A stretch of 7,971 bases of DNA, taken from the NCBI GenBank assembly GCA_021829055.1, contig JAJZCS010000085.1:1-7971 (forward strand), written 5' to 3'. The stretch is from Pseudomonadota bacterium (GTDB taxonomy: Bacteria; Pseudomonadota; Alphaproteobacteria; Acetobacterales; Acetobacteraceae). How positions within the stretch are numbered: position 1 is the stretch's first letter; each line of letters opens with the position of its first letter. Shown piece by piece: positions 1 to 6,346 of the stretch. The notes under the pieces were generated by a model. It was not told where the DNA came from. It did no database searches and was given only the letters and a program-made list of their open reading frames with translations. Made by a program: the position numbers and the translations under genes.

Positions 1-314
1 CATCCCATGTTTGCGGATCAGCACCGTCAGCGCGGCTTTCTCAGCAGCATCCAACACGACCCCGCGCTACCCCAGCCTCCCCGCGCTCAAGGTTCAGTCA
101 GAATGTAGACGATTGGCCGACCAGAACGATTCAGACTCAATCCAACCCGTCAAATGCCGGGACTAAACAACTAGCCCCATGTAGCCTCACCGTTGAAAAA
201 GGCCGGGATGCGACTTGGCCGCAAGTTATTCTCCGTTATAAGCTCCATATCCCGGCGACAGACCGGCGTCCGCCGACGCGGTACATGCGCTCATGTGCTG
301 TCGCACATAGCGAT
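1..314. other. Region downstream of ndk with no confident gene
   Basis: No complete gene is visible here. On the minus strand an open frame could begin with GTG at 57 and run off the left edge (19 codons, beginning VLDAAEKAALTVL). Its frame is closed by a TAG only four codons upstream, so it is either the very start of a gene lying mostly outside the window or chance. The 19 residues are too few to assign a family; a small helix-turn-helix or MarR-like helix is possible but not supported. No transfer RNA-like fold or insertion sequence end was recognised. Confidence 0.5.
293..308 (-). terminator. Small hairpin just after ndk, weak terminator candidate
   Basis: ATGTGC and GCACAT form a perfect 6-bp stem with a 4-nt loop, starting 6 nt past the ndk stop codon. 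Read in the direction of ndk transcription there is no run of T after the stem, so it is not a canonical intrinsic terminator. It could protect the mRNA 3' end or be chance. A second small stem (GCGTC/GACGC, 266-279) lies further downstream and also lacks a T run. Confidence 0.2.
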
Positions 315-737
315 TTAGCTGGTAATTTCTATACCGGCAAAAAAGAACGAAATTTCCTGCACCGCAGCCTCTAGCGAGTCCGAGCCATGCACCGAATTCG
401 CTTCAATATTCTCTGCGAACTCCGCCCGAATGGTTCCCGGCGCCGCCTTTGTGGGATCGGTAGCTCCCATTATGTCGCGATTTTTCGCGACCGCGCTATC
501 TCCCTCTAGCACCTGAGCGACGACAGGGGCTGACGTCATGAACGCCACCAAACCAACGAAAAAAGGCTGTTCCCGGTGCACCGCATAAAACGCCTCTGCC
601 TGTTCCTTGGTCAGAAGCAGCCGCTTTTGCGCCACGATTCGCAGTCCCTCCGCTTCGAGCTTGGCGTTGATGCGACCGGTAAGGTTCCGTCTTGTCGCAT
701 CCGGTTTGATGATCGAAAGCGTTCGTTCGATGGCCAT
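315..737 (-). CDS. ndk: Nucleoside diphosphate kinase
   Basis: Ndk transfers the gamma-phosphate from ATP to other (d)NDPs through a phosphohistidine intermediate, balancing nucleoside triphosphate pools in the cytoplasm. The 140-residue product begins [15 protein letters not shown] and is collinear over its full length with bacterial Ndk. The active-site set is present: Lys11 (IIKPDAT), Tyr51, Phe59, Arg87, Thr93, Arg104, Asn114 and the phosphorylated His117 in NSVHGSDS. The length is typical. The frame opens one codon earlier at a GTG (740), but the ATG at 737 gives the conserved MAIER start; a weak GGGA lies upstream. The C-terminus ([10 protein letters not shown]) is slightly atypical, as I recall alphaproteobacterial Ndk often ending nearer WFxGxEIV. 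The gene is divergent from the ABC-F gene. I recall ndk sitting next to an ABC-F gene in many rhizobia, which fits a conserved chromosomal locus. Confidence 0.96.
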   Translation of the reverse strand: MAIERTLSIIKPDATRRNLTGRINAKLEAEGLRIVAQKRLLLTKEQAEAFYAVHREQPFFVGLVAFMTSAPVVAQVLEGDSAVAKNRDIMGATDPTKAAPGTIRAEFAENIEANSVHGSDSLEAAVQEISFFFAGIEITS

Positions 738-757
738 CACGTCATCCCATTAGATTG

Positions 758-771
758 TGTCGCGCGCGACA
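758..771. promoter_or_regulatory. Perfect 14-bp palindrome, possible operator
   Basis: TGTCGCGCGCGACA is a perfect palindrome. It starts about 20 bp before the ndk ATG and overlaps the best -10 candidate, in the gap shared with the divergent ABC-F gene. This is a position where a dimeric repressor could act. No known consensus was recognised. It is rich in CG steps, so it could also be a chance product of GC-rich DNA. Confidence 0.3.
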
Positions 772-796
772 TACCCTCAACGGCAAACGAGCGCAA
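768..796 (-). promoter_or_regulatory. Possible sigma-70-type promoter of ndk
   Basis: On the minus strand TTGCGC (791-796) is followed after 17 nt by TATGTC (768-773), about 30 bp before the ndk ATG. The -35 keeps the TTG that is most conserved in alphaproteobacteria, but the -10 is poor. An alternative pairing, TTGAGG-N15-CACAAT slightly downstream, is also possible and would put the palindrome at 758-771 in the spacer. The match is suggestive only. Confidence 0.35.
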
Positions 797-929
797 CCAC
801 GTGGATTACTGCCATGTCATAGATCCTCGACGAGTTTTCATCGGTGCTTCGGTCATCCACGCCGGTCGCCTATGTGGCCTGATCCTAACCCGGCTGGGCA
901 GGTGGGCATCCATCAGATACCAAGCCTCC

Positions 930-2777
930 ATGACCTTGCTCCAAATTGACGACCTGTCGTTCAGCTACGCTGGGCGTTCTCTCCTTGATCACGCAACCTT
1001 GGCTATCGATACTGGCCACAAGATTGGCCTGGTCGGAAAAAATGGCGCTGGCAAATCCACCTTGCTCAGGCTTATAGATGGAGGGCTGACACCGGATGGC
1101 GGCACAGTCCGGTTGGACCACCGAGCCCGCGTAGGCAGCGTGGCGCAGGAAGCCCCGAGTGGTGCAGCCTCAGCGTTGGAACACGTCCTAGCCGCCGATA
1201 TGGAGCGGACGCAGCTGCTCGCAGAGGCAGAACACGCCGCTCCAGAGCACTTGGCGGACATTCATGATCGCTTGATTGCCATCCAGGCGGACTCTGCCCC
1301 ATCCCGTGCCAGCGCTGTTCTGAGCGGCCTTGGCTTCGACAGCGAGGCTCAACTACGTCCCATGTCGACCTTTTCGGGTGGCTGGCGCATGCGTGTTGGC
1401 CTAGCCTCTGCCCTGTTTGCCGCGCCTGACCTACTGCTTCTTGACGAGCCCACCAATCACCTTGACCTTGAGGCGGCGGTCTGGTTGGAGACTTGGCTTA
1501 CCCGCTTTCCGGGTGCTGTGCTGATGGTCTCTCATGACCGGAATCTTCTTGATCGCGCGGTCGACTCAATTGCTCATCTAAATCGCGGCAAAATCATTGT
1601 CACTCCAGGCGGTTTCGCTGATTTTATCCGCATCCGGACTGAGCGTGCTGAGCAGCAGGCACGAAATGCCGAACGCGTCGCTGCACAACGTGCCCACATT
1701 CAAAAATTCGTCGATCGCTTTCGCGCTACAGCAACCAAAGCTCGTCAGGCGCAATCCCGGCTCAAAGCAATCTCTCGCTTACCGCTAATCGAAAACCTTG
1801 TCGAGGATTCACCGACACGGTTTTGCTTCCCGGAACCCGAGTATCTTCCTCCGCCATTGTTATCACTTGACGATGTCAGCCTAGGATATAACTGCAAAAC
1901 AGTACTGCGCGGCATTTCGCTCCGCGTGGACATGGGCGACCGCATTGCCCTGTTAGGTGCCAATGGAAACGGGAAATCAACTCTCGCCAGAGCCCTTTCC
2001 CGCCGGCTTCCACCGCAATCGGGAAGCATTTTCGTTACAGGAGGTTTACGGATCGGCTATTTCGCGCAGCATCAGGAGGATGATCTCGACCTCAACGCCA
2101 CAGCACTCGATCATCTCGCGCGCGCCCGACCGCACGCAACGGCGACTCAAATCCGCGCACATGGCGCCAACTTTGGCTTGAGTCCAGATCGTATCGAGAT
2201 CAACACACGTCAGCTATCCGGAGGCGAAAAAGCGCGCCTTCTCTTGGCTTTGGCAACATGCAATGCCCCACACATCCTGATCCTTGACGAACCCACAAAT
2301 CATCTTGACATCGACGCACGCGAAGCCATCATCCGTGCACTCATAGATTTCTCCGGCGCCATAATTCTAATCACCCATGACCCGCACTTGATCGATCTGC
2401 TCGCCGATCGCCTGCTACTGGTCGCAGGCGGGAAGGTTATATCCTATGACGATGATCTCAATACCTACCGGAAATTGGTCCTTCAAAATGAAGAACCAAA
2501 GCAAAGTGTCTCTGCACAATCGCGCGGACATAAGCTGAAACGAACCTCCGAAACCATCCCGCTGCGCCGCCATCTCAAAGATGCAGAGCAAAAGGTCGCC
2601 GACTTAGACGCTGAACGCGCTGCTATAGAACAGCGTCTTTCTGAGACGGATTTCTACACGCGCGCGCATCCCGACGAGATGGCACAACTTCACAAACGTC
2701 TTGCGGCAATTCTGGTGGAAACTGAAAATGCGATGGAATGCTGGATGGCGGCCGAAAACGCGCTAGCTGAAACCTAG
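930..2777 (+). CDS. ABC-F family ribosome-associated ATPase (YheS/Uup-like)
   Basis: A 615-residue soluble protein with two ABC cassettes and no membrane segments. ABC-F proteins bind the ribosomal E site and help stalled or slow translation; they are not transporters. Cassette 1 has Walker A GKNGAGKST (36-44), signature FSGG (148-151), Walker B LLLLDEPTNHLD (168-179) and switch His202. Cassette 2 has GANGNGKST (343-351), LSGGE (429-433) and ILILDEPTNHLD (449-460). Between them lies a charged helical linker (about 236-290) rich in Arg/Ala/Gln, the P-site tRNA-interacting motif of the family. A C-terminal coiled-coil extension (about 543-612) points to the YheS/Uup side rather than EttA. The frame is open back to 576, antisense to ndk. 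The ATG at 930 is chosen because homologous cassettes begin MLxIxDLSxxxxGRxLLxxA. No good ribosome site precedes it, so the exact start is less certain. DEPTNHLD in both cassettes is diagnostic. Confidence 0.93.
   Translation: MTLLQIDDLSFSYAGRSLLDHATLAIDTGHKIGLVGKNGAGKSTLLRLIDGGLTPDGGTVRLDHRARVGSVAQEAPSGAASALEHVLAADMERTQLLAEAEHAAPEHLADIHDRLIAIQADSAPSRASAVLSGLGFDSEAQLRPMSTFSGGWRMRVGLASALFAAPDLLLLDEPTNHLDLEAAVWLETWLTRFPGAVLMVSHDRNLLDRAVDSIAHLNRGKIIVTPGGFADFIRIRTERAEQQARNAERVAAQRAHIQKFVDRFRATATKARQAQSRLKAISRLPLIENLVEDSPTRFCFPEPEYLPPPLLSLDDVSLGYNCKTVLRGISLRVDMGDRIALLGANGNGKSTLARALSRRLPPQSGSIFVTGGLRIGYFAQHQEDDLDLNATALDHLARARPHATATQIRAHGANFGLSPDRIEINTRQLSGGEKARLLLALATCNAPHILILDEPTNHLDIDAREAIIRALIDFSGAIILITHDPHLIDLLADRLLLVAGGKVISYDDDLNTYRKLVLQNEEPKQSVSAQSRGHKLKRTSETIPLRRHLKDAEQKVADLDAERAAIEQRLSETDFYTRAHPDEMAQLHKRLAAILVETENAMECWMAAENALAET
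2774..2777. other. Shared CTAG: overlapping stop codons of convergent genes
   Basis: The palindrome CTAG gives TAG on the plus strand (2775-2777, end of the ABC-F gene) and TAG on the minus strand (2774-2776, end of the CBS-BON gene). The two coding regions overlap by 4 bp tail to tail. There is no space between them for an ordinary terminator, so each transcript must run antisense into the other gene. Confidence 0.9.
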
Positions 2778-3487
2778 TCAATACCCCCGAAAGCCAGTCC
2801 AGAGTTCGGATCAGCAATCTCCATGCGATCACGTACACCCTTTACTCCCTTTGTGTTTTCCGCGATGACAATCAGCGCATCATGTTCGGCATCGCTGAAG
2901 ACCGTTCCTTCCAGTTCCGCGATGCCGTTTTTGACGCGTACAGCCACCGCATTTCGAGGCGAAAATTTTGACTCGGCAACCTGTGCCAAGATCCTTGCTT
3001 CGGCCGATTCATCAGATACTAACTCGTCATCGATAGCAATCAGATCAACGACTAATGCGGCCAACAGATTACGCCGCCCAACAACGCCGACGAGCACCCC
3101 ATCATCCACCACGAGCAACTGTTTGAAATGCCGCTTCTGCATAATGTCGACGACCCCATCAAGGCTCGTGCCCGATGAAACGCTCTCCGGCTCAATTGTC
3201 ATTACCTCGGCAACCCGCCTCCCATGCGAGCGAACAAACTCGCGTGCACTCTGCTCCGGGGCGAAAAACCCTTTTAACGCCGATATCTTCTTATTAGTTC
3301 CCAGTTCAAACCGCCTAAGAAGATCGCCGTCTGTTAGAATGCCCTCCAACGCCCCTCCTGGGGCCACGACAGGGAGCGCCGTGATGTGCTGATCCAGCAT
3401 AATTCGCGCAGCGTCAGCCAACAATGTCCCGGGTTCAACGGTCACCGGTGTCGCCGTCATGATCTCTTTGGTAGTTATAGCCTTCAT
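2774..3487 (-). CDS. CBS-CBS-BON domain protein, predicted low-oxygen induced
   Basis: A 237-residue soluble protein. CBS repeat 1 spans about 8-60 (KEIMTATPVTV ... ILTDGDLLRR) and CBS repeat 2 about 94-146 (VAEVMTIEPESV ... GVVGRRNLLAAL). A BON domain follows at about 160-225 (AVRVKNGIAELEGTVFSD ... GVKGVRDRM). Paired CBS repeats form a Bateman module that binds adenine nucleotides, while BON domains are usually linked to membranes or stress. There is no enzymatic domain or signal peptide, so a sensor or adaptor role is inferred and the partner is unknown. The frame opens at 3553, but the ATG at 3487 has a strong GGAGGAA 3 nt upstream and fits the family start (MKAxxxxxIMT). The upstream DNA carries an FNR/FixK-type promoter. 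The 3' end overlaps the ABC-F gene by 4 bp. CBS-BON proteins in rhizobia and relatives are, from general knowledge, often stress- or oxygen-regulated. Confidence 0.9.
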   Translation of the reverse strand: MKAITTKEIMTATPVTVEPGTLLADAARIMLDQHITALPVVAPGGALEGILTDGDLLRRFELGTNKKISALKGFFAPEQSAREFVRSHGRRVAEVMTIEPESVSSGTSLDGVVDIMQKRHFKQLLVVDDGVLVGVVGRRNLLAALVVDLIAIDDELVSDESAEARILAQVAESKFSPRNAVAVRVKNGIAELEGTVFSDAEHDALIVIAENTKGVKGVRDRMEIADPNSGLAFGGID

Positions 3488-3490
3488 ATA

Positions 3491-3497
3491 TTCCTCC
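3491..3497 (-). promoter_or_regulatory. Strong ribosome binding site of the CBS-BON gene
   Basis: GGAGGAA on the minus strand, with its GGAGG core ending 5 nt before the ATG at 3487. It decides the start against the in-frame upstream ATGs at 3553, 3541 and 3499, of which the last overlaps this site. Confidence 0.8.
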
Positions 3498-3511
3498 ATC
3501 AGCACGATGGA

Positions 3512-3553
3512 TGTATACCATCCCCTACGTGACAGAACCATGATCCAGATCAA
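3512..3553 (-). promoter_or_regulatory. FNR/FixK-type promoter of the CBS-BON gene
   Basis: On the minus strand TTGATCTGGATCAT (3540-3553) matches the FNR/FixK consensus TTGAT-N4-ATCAA at 9 of 10 fixed positions. A -10-like TATACA lies at 3512-3517. Taking that hexamer as -12 to -7, the centre of the box (between 3546 and 3547) falls exactly at -41.5, the classical class II position where the activator replaces the -35. Transcription would start near 3505, giving a leader of about 18 nt that contains the GGAGGAA ribosome site. The geometry is seen directly; regulation by an FNR, FixK or Anr-type protein is inferred. Confidence 0.7.
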
Positions 3554-3764
3554 CTTTGGTCCGTCGACGTCCTGACACCGATTGCTAGGATTTTACCGTG
3601 AAAACCGACGTTGTGACATCAGTGCCTGAGTAGAACCCGTAGTTACGCCAAATCGTACGAACGGAGAGCGGCGGAAAGATTTTTGTGTACAAACCACGTC
3701 TGTCGTTTTTGCTTTTAGCAGCCTGTTGGACTCGGATTTCCCATGTGCTGTCGCTCCATCCGTG

Positions 3765-3780
3765 TGGCACAGCAACTGCT
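3765..3780 (+). promoter_or_regulatory. Sigma-54-like -24/-12 motif
   Basis: TGGCACAGCAACTGCT has the GG and GC elements 12 bp apart and matches TGGCACG-N4-TTGC at 9 of 11 fixed positions. By rough reckoning one or two matches of this quality are expected by chance in a window this size. It gains some weight from the short open frame with a ribosome site placed just downstream (3806). No NifA-type TGT-N10-ACA site was noticed upstream. Confidence 0.25.
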
Positions 3781-3805
3781 TCAAATGAACTTTCAAGGGC
3801 GAACC

Positions 3806-3919
3806 ATGCCCTGCACTTCAGCCTTTTACGAAGCGGTCGCCGAGCCTCAGCGCAAGCGATCATGGTGTCTCGAAAACGGCATGGAGCATCACTCGCCGCT
3901 GCTAATCTTCTCCCAATAA
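3806..3919 (+). CDS. Possible small protein, 37 residues, unknown
   Basis: An ATG at 3806 is preceded by AAGGG with a 6-nt spacer and opens a 37-codon frame ending in TAA. The product begins MPCTSAFYEAVAEPQRKRS and ends PLLIFSQ. An in-frame ATG at 3785 would lengthen it by seven codons but would lie upstream of the start predicted from the sigma-54-like motif. There is no recognisable domain, signal peptide or membrane segment. The evidence is only the ribosome site, its spacing from the promoter-like motif and a fairly mixed composition. It could be chance, since other frames in the same DNA are also open. Confidence 0.2.
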   Translation: MPCTSAFYEAVAEPQRKRSWCLENGMEHHSPLLIFSQ

Positions 3920-3991
3920 CTATCGTGTTGCGTCCAGTGTGACGTTCCCGGGACATCCGCATCTGCCCTGCGCAAGAGTCAGCCTACCAAG

Positions 3992-4127
3992 TCAGGGGCT
4001 CAACACGCCGTACCTGATCCCGAAAAACACTGCCGCCCCATCATGCAACAGCCAAGAGCGCCAAATCCTTGCGAACTGACACCTTTCCTTTTTTTGACAG
4101 GCGGGTCGTGGAAACGATTTGATGCAT
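3992..4127 (-). pseudogene. Remnant resembling an AbrB/VapB-type antitoxin N-terminus
   Basis: From the ATG at 4127 the minus strand reads MHQIVSTTRLSKKGKVSVRK, close in pattern to the TTKLSxKGQVxIPK start of AbrB/SpoVT-fold antitoxins. That frame stops at 4041. A one-base shift near 4069 continues in another frame with SWLLHDGAAVFFGIRYGVLSP to a TGA at 3992. This echoes the later part of the same fold (GWHxGxExxx ... GVLLRP). Joined, it would be about 44 residues, enough for one AbrB strand-swapped hairpin domain but shorter than whole VapB proteins. No PIN-domain toxin was found downstream. It is therefore called a decayed fragment. The similarity is from memory of family patterns and could be coincidence. 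Confidence 0.3.
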
Positions 4128-4166
4128 GTTCTTGCTAATGCGCTACCCACCCCCAACCTAACTCCA

Positions 4167-4898
4167 TCATCCTCGCCCCAGAAAAGGCATTTTGAGTGGC
4201 AGCATCGTGGCCTCGAGCATATTGATATCGGCCGGCAGCGACGCCATTAGGAGCGCCGCTCGCGCAACCTGATCTGCGGGCATCAGCCCCTCCACCTCTC
4301 GCACTTTCTCCTGATCGGACCAGATCTCACTTTCGGTGTTGCCTGGATGCAGAACGGACACCGCGATTCCACATGATCGACCATCGAGGGCGAGCGCCCG
4401 CGTCATGCCATCGAGGGCAAACTTTGACGTGGCGTACGGCACGGAATTGCCGCGGGGAACCCGGGATGAAACTGACCCAATATTGATGATTCGTCCACCT
4501 CCCTGCGCCTTCATGATACGAAACGCTCGCAGCGCGCATCGAAACGCGCTCGTAACGTTGAGCGCAATAACGCCTTCGAAGTCCTGCACAGACAGGTCCT
4601 CGGTTCGGGCTGTAGTCGAACGACCTGCGTTATTGACCAGAATATCCAGTCGACCAGAAAATCTCTTTTCTGCTTCAGCAAAGAGGAAATCAACGTCACG
4701 CTCAAGGGTAATGTCGGCCACAACGTAGCTAACGCAACAACCGTTGGTCTGACATACCGATTCCAGCTTCTCTCTATCTCGGCCGCAAATAAGTACATTA
4801 CCTCCTGCCGCTGCAAAGGCAGCTGCAACACTGCGGCCAATACCACTACCACCACCAGTAACAATGGCCGATTTTCCAGCCAAATCCACTTTGGTCAT
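4167..4898 (-). CDS. Classical SDR family NAD(P)-dependent oxidoreductase
   Basis: A 243-residue Rossmann-fold protein of the usual classical SDR length. It has the cofactor motif TGGGSGIG (14-21), Asp62 in the adenine-contacting ADIT, NNAG (89-92) and the catalytic tetrad Asn114, Ser142, Tyr155 and Lys159 (YATSK). Arg40 after the second strand (ICGR) suggests NADP(H) preference, an inference from the family. It would oxidise an alcohol or reduce a carbonyl; the substrate cannot be read from sequence. It is the last gene of the operon and its ATG follows the aldehyde dehydrogenase stop after one base, with no clear ribosome site, so it is probably translated by coupling. A role on the semialdehyde or hydroxy acid linked to the upstream enzymes is likely but unproven. 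The C-terminus ends PFLGRG, seen in several uncharacterised SDRs. Confidence 0.9.
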   Translation of the reverse strand: MTKVDLAGKSAIVTGGGSGIGRSVAAAFAAAGGNVLICGRDREKLESVCQTNGCCVSYVVADITLERDVDFLFAEAEKRFSGRLDILVNNAGRSTTARTEDLSVQDFEGVIALNVTSAFRCALRAFRIMKAQGGGRIINIGSVSSRVPRGNSVPYATSKFALDGMTRALALDGRSCGIAVSVLHPGNTESEIWSDQEKVREVEGLMPADQVARAALLMASLPADINMLEATMLPLKMPFLGRG

Positions 4899-4902
4899 TT
4901 TA
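4896..4902 (-). promoter_or_regulatory. TAAAATG stop-start junction (translational coupling)
   Basis: The aldehyde dehydrogenase TAA (4900-4902) and the SDR ATG (4896-4898) are separated by a single A. No good Shine-Dalgarno sequence lies in the 20 nt before the ATG. Ribosomes finishing the first gene probably restart on the second, which would tie the amounts of the two enzymes together. Confidence 0.6.
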
Positions 4903-6333
4903 ACCAGAAGCCTGTGTCACAAACTTTGTATTAAGGTAGCTATCAATCGCCTCAGCTCCGCCCTCCCAACCGTAACCGCTGTCCTTGACCCCGCCAAATG
5001 GGGTTTCTGGAAGAGCGAGACCATGATGGTTAATCGAGATCATACCACTTTCAATCGCCCGCCCGATTGCCGTGGCAGTTTTTGCGGAACGCGTATATGC
5101 GTACGAGGCAAGACCGTAATTGAGTCGGTTTGCCTCTGTAACCGCTTCACTAAATGTTGCGAATCGATTGACCAAAGCGATCGGTCCGAACGGCTCTTCA
5201 TTCATTAACTTCGCATCTAGCGGAACATCCGTTAGAATAGTCGGTTGAAAAAAATAGCCCTTATTGCCAATTCTCTGACCTCCAGCCGCGACATGCGCGC
5301 CATGCTCCACCGCATCAGCAACAAAACCATCAATTGCTGATATGCGTCGTTGGTTAGCAAGAGGCCCCATCGTAGTTCCAGCAACAAGTCCATCACCTAC
5401 CCTAATGTTAGCTACAAAAGAAAGAAATCGCTCCATGAACTCGTCATACACACTCTCATGGATCAAAAACCGCGTTGGCGCGACACAAACCTGACCGGCA
5501 TTTCGAAACTTGTTCGCCGCCAAAATGCGAGTGGCTGCATCGACGTCAGCATCCTCGAATACGATCGCAGGTGCGTGACCACCAAGTTCCATCGTGACTC
5601 GTTTCATATGAAGCCCCGCCAGAGAAGCTAAATGCTTTCCGACGGCAGTCGAACCCGTGAATGAGATTTTGCGTATCAGTCTGTGGGAGATTAGGTATTC
5701 AGAGATTTGCGCTGGGACGCCGAACAATAAGTTAACCGCACCGGGGGGCACATCTGCATCTGCAAAACAGCGAACCATCTCCGCGCAAGAGCCCGGCGCC
5801 TCCTCAGGTCCTTTCAGTATCACGGAGCAGCCCGCAGCTAGAGCCGCCGCTACTTTTCGTACTGCCTGATTGATCGGAAAATTCCATGGGGTAAACGCCG
5901 CAACGATACCGACTGGCTCTTTGATAACCAGCTGGTATACCTCCGTGGCACGCGCGGGAATCACGCGTCCATACGTGCGCGGCGCCTCCTCTGCAAACCA
6001 TTCGATTACGTCAGCTGCCACAAGCGTCTCGGCTCGGGATTCAGCAAGCACCTTGCCTTCTTCCATCGTCATTGCCCGCGCGATCGCGTCAACACGTTCG
6101 CGCAGCAGTTCTGCGGCTCTGCGCATGATTCTAGCACGTCTTTGCGGCGAAAAGTTTCGCCATACAGCGAAGCCACCTTCTGCCGCCGCGATAGCAGCGT
6201 CAATATCGGCAGTTTCTGCGCTTGCGCAACTGCCGATAATTTCTTCGGTTGCTGGATTGATGACCGGAATGCCTTTTCCGCCCGATGCACTGACCCATTT
6301 CCCTCCTATATATAGCAGGACATCCCTGTACAT
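4900..6333 (-). CDS. NAD(P)-dependent aldehyde dehydrogenase, succinate-semialdehyde dehydrogenase-like
   Basis: A 477-residue aldehyde dehydrogenase of normal length that oxidises an aldehyde to the acid through a thiohemiacetal on cysteine. Visible landmarks are TPWNFP with Asn151, Lys174 in the cofactor site, FTGST (225-229), general base Glu249 (MELGG), nucleophile Cys283 (QVC) and Glu380 in EEPFGP. Arg159 and Arg288 align by position with the carboxylate-binding arginines of GabD-type enzymes, which supports a semialdehyde carrying an acid group such as succinic semialdehyde. The residue two after the catalytic Cys is Ala, so the CxC redox switch of human SSADH and E. coli GabD is absent. 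The frame is open back to 6549 over the aminotransferase end, but the ATG at 6333 has AAAGGA 7 nt upstream and gives the family start. Malonic or glutaric semialdehyde are alternative substrates; no CoA-acylating MMSDH signature was recognised. Confidence 0.9.
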   Translation of the reverse strand: MYRDVLLYIGGKWVSASGGKGIPVINPATEEIIGSCASAETADIDAAIAAAEGGFAVWRNFSPQRRARIMRRAAELLRERVDAIARAMTMEEGKVLAESRAETLVAADVIEWFAEEAPRTYGRVIPARATEVYQLVIKEPVGIVAAFTPWNFPINQAVRKVAAALAAGCSVILKGPEEAPGSCAEMVRCFADADVPPGAVNLLFGVPAQISEYLISHRLIRKISFTGSTAVGKHLASLAGLHMKRVTMELGGHAPAIVFEDADVDAATRILAANKFRNAGQVCVAPTRFLIHESVYDEFMERFLSFVANIRVGDGLVAGTTMGPLANQRRISAIDGFVADAVEHGAHVAAGGQRIGNKGYFFQPTILTDVPLDAKLMNEEPFGPIALVNRFATFSEAVTEANRLNYGLASYAYTRSAKTATAIGRAIESGMISINHHGLALPETPFGGVKDSGYGWEGGAEAIDSYLNTKFVTQASG

Positions 6334-6340
6334 CTCGTTA

Positions 6341-6346
6341 TCCTTT
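6341..6346 (-). promoter_or_regulatory. Ribosome binding site of the aldehyde dehydrogenase gene
   Basis: AAAGGA on the minus strand directly follows the aminotransferase TAA and sits 7 nt before the ATG at 6333. It fixes that start against in-frame codons lying upstream inside the aminotransferase gene. Confidence 0.7.

Larger units (their letters stand above)
3554..4166. other. Gene-poor gap between CBS-BON and SDR genes
   Basis: About 600 bp without a confident gene. A 125-codon minus-strand frame (3585-3962) and an 85-codon plus-strand frame (3685-3942) overlap each other antisense, and neither resembles a known family. The plus frame begins with a GTG and a lipobox-like LLLAAC, but its remainder is Arg/Ser/Ala-rich with no pattern. 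Three weaker items inside are listed separately: a sigma-54-like motif, a 37-codon frame, and an AbrB-like remnant. No RNA gene or clear terminator for the downstream end of the SDR operon was found. Confidence 0.5.

Noticed and set aside
2823..3392. 189-codon plus-strand frame antisense to the CBS-BON gene
   Set aside because: Shadow frame of a gene with clear CBS and BON motifs on the other strand; low-complexity Ser/Arg content.
3685..3942. 85-codon plus-strand frame with GTG start, GGAAAG ribosome-like site and lipobox-like LLLAAC
   Set aside because: After the first 14 residues the sequence is Arg/Ser/Ala-rich without structure, there is no charged signal-peptide n-region followed by a long hydrophobic core, and no family is recognisable. 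A lipoprotein call would rest on four residues.
3585..3962. 125-codon minus-strand frame in the gap
   Set aside because: No recognisable family, a basic low-pattern composition, overlapping open frames on both strands and no clear ribosome site. Most likely a chance opening.
4081..4095. T-rich run as an intrinsic terminator on the plus strand
   Set aside because: No GC-rich hairpin precedes it and no plus-strand gene ends there. On the minus strand it is an A run and cannot terminate the SDR operon.
4092..4121. Consensus-like TTGACA on the plus strand suggesting a promoter
   Set aside because: No acceptable -10 at 16-18 nt, and the only DNA downstream on that strand is antisense to the SDR gene.
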